A stretch of DNA of 64,000 bases from an uncultured Jannaschia sp. GTDB lineage: Bacteria; Pseudomonadota; Alphaproteobacteria; Rhodobacterales; Rhodobacteraceae. Shown in pieces: positions 58,630 through 64,000 of this stretch. A model generated the notes under the pieces. It saw only the letters and a program-made list of their open reading frames with translations. It was not told the origin of the DNA and did no database searches. A program made the translations under genes and the position numbers. Positions within the stretch are counted from its first letter, which is position 1; every line of letters begins with the position of its first letter. The stretch covers positions 2,161,001 to 2,225,000 of the forward strand of contig NZ_CANNEZ010000001.1 in NCBI RefSeq assembly GCF_947503795.1, written 5' to 3'.

Positions 58630-59391
58630 TCAGAACATCATGCAATCGGCCGCGGGCGGCAGCGGATCCGCATCAGCGGGCAGGGTGGCGGTGTAGTCGA
58701 AGGTCACGATCTCGGCGCCGCCGTCGAAGGCGATGAAGAGCTGGCCGGAGCCGGGGCGGATCGCGATCCCCTCGGGGTCGTCGCCGTATTCCAGCAGGTT
58801 CGCACGCGCCAGAAAGCCGCCGGCCGCGTCGAACTCGTAAAGGCTGTTGGACCCTTCCCAATCGTCGACGATCAGGAGGTGGCCGGTGCGCGGGTCGATG
58901 GCGATGCCCTGCGCCTCGCTCAGGGGCGGGTCGAGGCGCATCGTGTCGATCCGGGTCTCGAGCGTGCCGTCCGGTGTGAACCACGAGAGCCGCTCGGGGT
59001 CATCCTCGACGGTCACGAGTCGGCCTCCGCCGTCGATCGCGATGCCCTCGGTATCGGCGAAGCCGCCCTCCAGCGCGAAGGGTGCGGCCAGGGGCGTGCC
59101 GTCCTTCGTCAGCCGTTGAAGCCGCCCGAGGCCATCGCCGACGATCAGGGCGTCGCCCTCGATCGCGATGGCCTTGATGCGGGCCAGATCGCTGGAGATG
59201 CGGCGCAACTCCTCGCCCTGGAGCGTGACGAGAACGGCCTCGGGGCCCTCGTTGGCGATCCAGAGGCCGCAGAAGGTCGGGTCGTAGTCGAGGCTGGCCG
59301 GCCGGTTGAGATCGTAGCGACCCGTCTCGCGCAGCTCCAGCGCGGCGGCGGGCAGGGCTGCGAGCGACCAGAGAAGGGCGAGGCGGAGCAT
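58630..59391 (-). CDS. Secreted beta-propeller protein (SdiA-regulated/NHL-like)
   Basis: 253 residues. Signal peptide (LRLALLWSLAALPAAALE) and repeated blade motifs: SLDYDPTFCGLWIANEG, IKAIAIEGDALIVGDGL, EGIAIDGGGRLVTVEDD, AQGIAIDPRTGHLLIVDDW, EGIAIRPGSGQLFIAFDG. The gIAIdp..g.L.V.D pattern fits six-bladed SdiA-regulated or NHL propellers; esterase-like phytase folds are an alternative. Function unknown. Confidence 0.75.
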   Translation of the reverse strand: MLRLALLWSLAALPAAALELRETGRYDLNRPASLDYDPTFCGLWIANEGPEAVLVTLQGEELRRISSDLARIKAIAIEGDALIVGDGLGRLQRLTKDGTPLAAPFALEGGFADTEGIAIDGGGRLVTVEDDPERLSWFTPDGTLETRIDTMRLDPPLSEAQGIAIDPRTGHLLIVDDWEGSNSLYEFDAAGGFLARANLLEYGDDPEGIAIRPGSGQLFIAFDGGAEIVTFDYTATLPADADPLPPAADCMMF

Positions 59392-59465
59392 GGCGCAGGA
59401 TGGGCGCGCGGCAGGGCCCCGGTCAATGCTGGACGCCGACCGCGCCGCCGCTAGATGGCCGGACC

Positions 59466-60113
59466 ATGGCACATGGCCTCATCATAGGCGCCTCGGGCGG
59501 AATCGGCGCCGCCCTGGCGGACCGGCTGGAGCAGGACGGCGCGGTCATCCGGCTGAGCCGCCGGGCGGACGGGCTGGACGTGACGGATGAAGCGTCGGTG
59601 GCAGCGCATCTGGCCGATCTGCCGCCGATCTCAACCGCTTTCGTCGCGACCGGCATCCTCGCGCCGGGCGGCGGCGCGCCCGAAAAGGCGCTGGACGCGG
59701 TGGACGCGGCGGCGATGGCGCGGGTCTTCGCGGTCAACGCCATCGGCCCCGCACTGATCCTCAAACATCTCGCCCCGCACCTGACCGATGATGCTCGTGT
59801 CGGTGTGCTCACCGCGCGCGTAGGGTCCATCGGGGACAACCGGATGGGTGGCTGGTACAGCTACCGCGCCGCCAAGGCCGCCGCCAATCAGATCGTCCAC
59901 GGCGCGGCCATCGAGATCGGAAGAAAGCGCAAGGGGGCCGTCGTCGTCGCCCTGCATCCCGGCACGGTCGAGACGCCCTTCACCGACGGCCACAAGGCGC
60001 CGAAGGTCACGGCGGAGGCGGCGGCCGAGAACCTGGTGGGCGTGCTCCGCAGCCTGACGCCCGCGCAATCGGGCGGTTTCTTCGACTATGCCGGGCAGGA
60101 GATCGTCTGGTGA
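59466..60113 (+). CDS. Short-chain dehydrogenase/reductase (CsgA-like)
   Basis: 215 residues. The nucleotide motif GASGGIGAALAD lies at residues 8-19, and the catalytic YxxxK reads YRAAK in WYSYRAAKAA; the C-terminal half has HPGTVETPF. It overlaps the FeS photolyase gene by 4 bp (stop TGA inside the GTG start), an arrangement seen in other Rhodobacteraceae. Substrate unknown. Confidence 0.92.
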   Translation: MAHGLIIGASGGIGAALADRLEQDGAVIRLSRRADGLDVTDEASVAAHLADLPPISTAFVATGILAPGGGAPEKALDAVDAAAMARVFAVNAIGPALILKHLAPHLTDDARVGVLTARVGSIGDNRMGGWYSYRAAKAAANQIVHGAAIEIGRKRKGAVVVALHPGTVETPFTDGHKAPKVTAEAAAENLVGVLRSLTPAQSGGFFDYAGQEIVW

Positions 60114-61636
60114 CCCGGCTGGTGCTCGTGCTGGGCGACCAGCTCTCGGACGACCTCTCGGCGCTCCGCGAGGGGGATGCGGCGACCGACGTGGTCGTCA
60201 TGGCCGAGGTGCAGGCCGAGACCGATTACGTGCCGCACCACCCCAGGAAGATCGCGTTCCTCTTCGCGGCAATGCGCAAGCATGCCGAACGGCTGCGCTC
60301 CGCGGGCTGGACGGTGCGTTACACCAGGCTGGACGATCCCGAGAACACCCATTCGATCCCCGGCGAGCTTCTGCGCGCCGCCGACGCCACGGGCGCGACC
60401 GAGGCCATCGCGACCGAGCCGGGGGAGTTCCGCCTGATCTCGGCGCTCGAGGACGGGCCGCTGCCGGTCCACATGTTCCCCGACGACCGGTTCCTCTGCA
60501 GCCACGCCGAGTTCGAGGACTGGGCCGAGGGCCGCAAGGAGCTGAGGATGGAGTGGTTCTACCGCGAGATGCGGCGGAAGACCGGCTTCCTCATGGACGG
60601 GGATCAGCCCGAGGGCGGCAAGTGGAACTACGACCACGACAACCGCAAGCCGCCCAAGGCCGGGCTGGATGCGCCGCGCCCCATGCGCTTCACCCCCGAC
60701 GAGACGGTCGAGGAGGTGCTGGAACTGGTGCGCGCGCGGTTCGGAAACCGCTATGGATCGCTCGATAATTTCTGGTTCGCGACCGAGCCGGGTCAGGCGC
60801 GCCGCGCGCTGGCGCATTGGGTCAAGACCGCCCTGCCCCGGTTCGGCGACTTCCAGGACGCGATGGTGAAGGGCGAGCCGTTCATGTTCCACGCGCTGCT
60901 CTCACCCTATATCAACGCGGGGCTCCTGGGCTGGCGCGAGGTCTGCGAGGCCGCGATCGACGCCTACCGCGCGGGCGACGCACCGTTGAACGCGGTCGAG
61001 GGCTTCGTGCGCCAGATCATCGGTTGGCGCGAATACATCCGGGGCGTCTATTTCCGCGAGGGGCCGGACTACACGAGCCGCAACGCGCTGGAGGCGACCC
61101 GCGGCCTGCCCGAATTCTACTGGACGGCCGAGACGGACATGGCCTGCGTCGCCGAATGCGTCTCGACCACCATGGCCGAGGCCTATGCCCACCACATCCA
61201 GCGCCTGATGGTGACCGGCAATTTTGCCCTGCTGGCGGGGCTGCACCCGCACCAGGTCCACGAGTGGTACCTGGTGGTCTATGCCGACGCCTACGAATGG
61301 GTCGAGGCGCCCAACGTCATCGGCATGAGCCAGTTCGCCGATGGCGGCGTGGTCGGCTCGAAGCCCTATGTCTCGGGCGGCAACTACATCAACCGGATGA
61401 GCGACTACTGCAAATCCTGCGCCTATTCGGTGACGACGAAGACCGGCGCGGGCGCCTGTCCGTTCAACCTGCTCTACTGGCACTTCCTCGACCGCCACCG
61501 CGACCGGTTCGAGGGCAATCCCCGCATGGCCCAGATGTACCGCACCTGGGACCGTATGGATGCCGACCGACGCGCCACGGTGATCGCCGAGGGCGACGAC
61601 ATCCTTGCCCGGCTGGATCGTGGCGAGCGGATCTGA
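60110..61636 (+). CDS. FeS-bacterial cryptochrome/photolyase (PhrB/CryB type)
   Basis: 508 residues, cryptochrome/photolyase fold starting LVLVLGDQLS. Four Cys for a [4Fe-4S] cluster: C350 (AEC), C434 and C437 (CKSC) and C450 (GACPFN); spacing matches the iron-sulfur bacterial group. FAD-pocket and PhrB-like motifs such as IGWREYIRGVYF, FALLAGLHPHQVHEWYL and NVIGMSQFADGG are present. It uses a GTG start overlapping the SDR stop. It repairs (6-4) lesions in PhrB and is a blue-light receptor in CryB; which applies here is not readable. Confidence 0.95.
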   Translation: MTRLVLVLGDQLSDDLSALREGDAATDVVVMAEVQAETDYVPHHPRKIAFLFAAMRKHAERLRSAGWTVRYTRLDDPENTHSIPGELLRAADATGATEAIATEPGEFRLISALEDGPLPVHMFPDDRFLCSHAEFEDWAEGRKELRMEWFYREMRRKTGFLMDGDQPEGGKWNYDHDNRKPPKAGLDAPRPMRFTPDETVEEVLELVRARFGNRYGSLDNFWFATEPGQARRALAHWVKTALPRFGDFQDAMVKGEPFMFHALLSPYINAGLLGWREVCEAAIDAYRAGDAPLNAVEGFVRQIIGWREYIRGVYFREGPDYTSRNALEATRGLPEFYWTAETDMACVAECVSTTMAEAYAHHIQRLMVTGNFALLAGLHPHQVHEWYLVVYADAYEWVEAPNVIGMSQFADGGVVGSKPYVSGGNYINRMSDYCKSCAYSVTTKTGAGACPFNLLYWHFLDRHRDRFEGNPRMAQMYRTWDRMDADRRATVIAEGDDILARLDRGERI

Positions 61637-61737
61637 CGGGGCCGGCGCGTCCCCGTCGCGGCCCGCATTCACCCCGTGATAACCTCGGGTTCGCCCCAAT
61701 TCGGCCCCGGAGGGCTGTCACATCCGGGACAGACCCG

Positions 61738-62388
61738 ATGAACCGGATGGACCTGACCATGCAACTCGATCGCCTTGTGACGAAGACGATGTCCCGCCTC
61801 GCCTGGAGTGGTTTGCGCCGTGTGTCGGCCGGCGCGACCGGCCCGAAAGTGCGCACGACCGAAGCCAAGACGCCGGGCGACGACCTGCGCGGCTCGGGCA
61901 GCTGGGCCAACGAATGGGCCGGGGCCCGGAACGCCGTCGAGCGGGCCCGTGCCATGGCCAAGCCCGGACGCGACCGGAAGGCCCGCGCCAAGACCGATCT
62001 CGACTCGATCCCCGAAGGCACGATCCGCGTGCGCCCACTGATGACGGGCCGCGAGGTGAAGCTGCACAACTGGATCGCGGACCGCCTCGAGGCCGAGGCG
62101 CCGGTCTGCACCCTTCATGCGGGCGTGTCGCTGAAGGCGTTCCTCACGTCCGACATCGCGCGCGAGGGTCACGACCCGCTGGCCGGGATGGTCGCCGACC
62201 TGCTGATCGCCGACGAGAAGGGCCAGCCCGTGGCCGCCCTCATCCGCGAGAACACCGCCGATCCGACCCGTCACCTGCTGATGCTGGATGCGCTGCTCGA
62301 CGCCGATATCCCGATTGTGGACATTCCGTCGCGCCCGTCGCTGAGCGCGCTCTGGGCTGATATTTCGGCCACGCTGCCGGTCGACTGA
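61738..62388 (+). CDS. DUF2726-like protein (paralogue 3)
   Basis: 216 residues. A basic, low-complexity N-terminal region (30-95, Arg/Lys/Ala-rich) precedes a DUF2726-like core: LMTGREVKLHNWIADRLE, CTLHAGVSLKAFL, GMVADLLIADEKGQPVAALI, LLMLDALLDADIPIVDIPS. The strand that should carry catalytic acids reads VAALIREN, with only the Asp of VADLL kept. Related to the pair at 41179-42437, but at a distant locus. It is followed by a strong terminator. Confidence 0.75.
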   Translation: MNRMDLTMQLDRLVTKTMSRLAWSGLRRVSAGATGPKVRTTEAKTPGDDLRGSGSWANEWAGARNAVERARAMAKPGRDRKARAKTDLDSIPEGTIRVRPLMTGREVKLHNWIADRLEAEAPVCTLHAGVSLKAFLTSDIAREGHDPLAGMVADLLIADEKGQPVAALIRENTADPTRHLLMLDALLDADIPIVDIPSRPSLSALWADISATLPVD

Positions 62389-62411
62389 CGCCCGATCCTC
62401 CGCCGCGATGC

Positions 62412-62440
62412 GGCCCGGTCCTTCGGGGCCGGGCCTTTTT
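62412..62440 (+). terminator. Intrinsic terminator after paralogue 3
   Basis: A 10-bp stem (GGCCCGGTCC / GGGCCGGGCC, one T-G wobble) with a TTCG tetraloop is followed by TTTTT. Confidence 0.93.
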
Positions 62441-62478
62441 CGTTCCGGGAGCCGCGCGCGTCGGTCGCCGCGTCGCCT

Positions 62479-63948
62479 TCAGCCGTCGCTGCCCGCGGGA
62501 ACCGGCGCAGCCGCGGCGGGCGCCCCTTCGGCCGCCGGGATGGCCGCGTCGGTCGGCGCGGGAGCGTCGTCGCGGCGGGTCAGCGCGCCGGCCGCCCAGT
62601 CGCCCGATTCCACTTCGCCGGTCGCATAACGCATCGTCCCCGGTCCTTGCCTGCGACCGGCCGCGAACGCGCCTTCGTAGACATCGCCGTTGGCATAGGT
62701 CGCGACGCCTTCGCCGTCGATCTCGCCATCGTCCCAGCCGCCCGTGTAGGAGAAGCCGTCGGCCATGGTGATGGTGCCCTGCCCCTCGCGCTGGCCCCGG
62801 ATGAACCCGCCCTCGTAGACGGTGCCGTCGGCATAGGTCGCGCGGCCCTGCCCGTGACGCAGCCCGTCGGCCCAGTCGCCCTCGTAACGGTAGCCGTCGG
62901 TGAAGGTCATCGTGCCGGTGCCGTGGTTCTGCGCGTTGACGAACTCGCCTTCGTAGACCAGGCCGTTGGGATAGACGGCGCGGCCCTGGCCCTGGATCAC
63001 GCCCGCTTCCCACTGGCCTTCGTAGGTGGCGCCGTCGGCATAGGTGATCGTGCCCTCGCCATCCGCCAGGTCGTTGGCAAAGCTGCCGACATAGACCGAG
63101 CCGTCGGGATAGGTGACCTCGCCCGAGCCCTCGATCCGGCCCTCGACCCAGCCGCCGGTATAGACATAGCCGTCCGTGCCCCGGAACGTGCCCTGCCCGT
63201 GGCGGCGGTCGTCTGCGAACTCGCCCTCGTAGACGTCGTCATTGGCATAGGTCACGCGGCCTTCCCCCTCGCGGCGGCCATCGACCAGCGTGCCTTCGTA
63301 GATGTCGCCATTGGCCTGCGTCAGCACGCCCTCGCCGTTGATCTGCCCATCGGCCCAGGCCCCCACATAGGTCAGCCCGTCCGGCGTCCTGAGCGTGCCC
63401 TGCCCCGAGCGGACATTGTCCGCCATGCCGCCTTCGTAGGTCGAGCCGTCCGGATAGGTGATCCGCCCTTCGCCCGATTTCACGCCGGCCGACCAGCCGC
63501 CGTCGTAGCGATAGCCGTTGGGGCTCTCCATCACGCCCTGCCCGTCATGCAGCGCGTTGACGAACCCACCGGTATAGCGCGTGCCGTTGGCGTAATCCGC
63601 GACGCCCTCGCCCTCGATACGCCCGTCGGTCCAGGTGCCGGTATAGGTACCGCCATCGGCGAAGATGATCGTGCCCTCGCCCTCGGGCTTGCCGGCGACG
63701 AACTGGCCCTCGTAGATCGAGCCGTCGGGGAATTCGGCGCGGCCTTGGCCGCGGATCTCGCCATCGACCCATTCGCCCGTGTAGACGTAACCCGAAGGCA
63801 GCGTGTAGGTGCCCGTGCCGTGCTGCATGCCGTCGCGGAACGTACCCTCGTAGACGCCACCGCCCTCGTATTGCTTGACCTGCACGTCCTGAGCGGCCAG
63901 CGGCGTCGCCGCCAATGCCGCAAGTGTCGTCAGTATCAGCCTGTCCAT
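62479..63948 (-). CDS. Secreted protein of 18 MORN repeats
   Basis: 489 residues. Signal peptide MDRLILTTLAALAATPLAAQ, then 18 complete 23-residue MORN repeats (from about residue 31 to 445; consensus YxGxWxxGxxxGxGxxxYxDG) and a partial 19th (EVESGDWAAGA), then an Ala/Pro-rich acidic tail of 33 residues. MORN units form an elongated beta-sheet that binds lipid or protein partners. No enzyme domain is attached. It is probably periplasmic or surface-exposed; the start at 63948 is the signal-peptide ATG. Confidence 0.92.
   Translation of the reverse strand: MDRLILTTLAALAATPLAAQDVQVKQYEGGGVYEGTFRDGMQHGTGTYTLPSGYVYTGEWVDGEIRGQGRAEFPDGSIYEGQFVAGKPEGEGTIIFADGGTYTGTWTDGRIEGEGVADYANGTRYTGGFVNALHDGQGVMESPNGYRYDGGWSAGVKSGEGRITYPDGSTYEGGMADNVRSGQGTLRTPDGLTYVGAWADGQINGEGVLTQANGDIYEGTLVDGRREGEGRVTYANDDVYEGEFADDRRHGQGTFRGTDGYVYTGGWVEGRIEGSGEVTYPDGSVYVGSFANDLADGEGTITYADGATYEGQWEAGVIQGQGRAVYPNGLVYEGEFVNAQNHGTGTMTFTDGYRYEGDWADGLRHGQGRATYADGTVYEGGFIRGQREGQGTITMADGFSYTGGWDDGEIDGEGVATYANGDVYEGAFAAGRRQGPGTMRYATGEVESGDWAAGALTRRDDAPAPTDAAIPAAEGAPAAAAPVPAGSDG
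62581..63858 (-). repeat. 69-bp tandem coding repeats (MORN)
   Basis: Eighteen and a half in-frame 69-bp units, each encoding one 23-residue MORN module, about 1278 bases in all. Units are diverged at the DNA level, with the best identity around the GGCGAGGGC-type codons for GEG. Unequal crossover could change the number, but no two units are identical. Confidence 0.85.
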
Positions 63949-64000
63949 GCCCGCAATCCCCAGTCCTGCCTGCACCGGAAGCTAGGCCCCGCAGCGCCGG

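Noticed and set aside
62581..63858. Regular repeats that might suggest a CRISPR array
   Set aside because: Repeats are 69 bp, contiguous and in frame, and encode MORN modules; there are no spacers or cas genes.

Overview
The window is a chromosomal stretch from an alphaproteobacterium, most likely a Rhodobacteraceae/Roseobacter-group organism. The evidence is very high GC with strong G/C third positions, the block accB-accC-aat-DUF2155-NDUFA12, a ScfR-type XRE regulator, a sensor kinase built on an SSS transporter domain, an iron-sulfur bacterial cryptochrome/photolyase and the order mreB-mreC-mreD-mrdA-mrdB. No rRNA operon is present, so genus cannot be assigned. Nearly all of it is core or lineage-typical sequence. 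There is no prophage, CRISPR array or integron; the only mobile-type gene is a REP-associated tyrosine transposase (RAYT).

Layout. 1-11348 is a carboxylate/acetate-type island. On the minus strand lie an SSS-domain sensor kinase (cut by the left edge), a two-TM small protein, a receiver-only response regulator and a ScfR-like regulator. Diverging on the plus strand are a Tat-exported solute-binding protein, two LivH/LivM-type permeases, two ATPases and acetyl-CoA synthetase. 11495-15161 holds a small Pro-rich protein, accB, accC, aat, and convergent DUF2155 and NDUFA12 genes. 15304-21020 holds an EF-hand protein, a PLP sulfhydrylase, a GNAT protein and a 923-residue protein that looks like a GspL/PilM-type N-terminus joined through one TM segment to a PilP/GspC-like C-terminus. 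21028-26994 holds an ArsC/Spx-like protein, a cold-shock protein, an acyl-CoA synthetase, a DJ-1 family protein, an ABC exporter and a small membrane protein.

27027-31800 is an information-processing block: tRNA-Gly, gatC-gatA, a lipoprotein, an amidase, RNase P RNA, a PAS protein and rpmG. 31820-41760 holds a GNAT protein, the DUF1501/DUF1800 pair, aspS, a HAD-fold protein without the catalytic aspartates, carB and a degenerate DUF2726-like protein. 41910-50472 is mixed metabolism: a second DUF2726 protein, a FabH-like synthase, tdk, 8-oxoguanine deaminase, hisN, an XRE regulator, a quinone oxidoreductase, a Bax-inhibitor-like protein, an esterase and a ring-cleaving dioxygenase.

50567-56192 is the cell-shape operon mreBCD-mrdAB. 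It is followed by the RAYT gene, an 18-bp hairpin, and leuA with a previously unlisted Leu-rich leader peptide and attenuator-like RNA. The right end has a secreted beta-propeller protein, an SDR overlapping an FeS photolyase, a third DUF2726-like protein and a secreted 18-repeat MORN protein.

The best candidates for undescribed biology are the acetate-switch-like island with its own ABC importer, the GspL-PilP fusion, the trio of degraded DUF2726 proteins, the pseudo-HAD, and the RAYT/hairpin pair.
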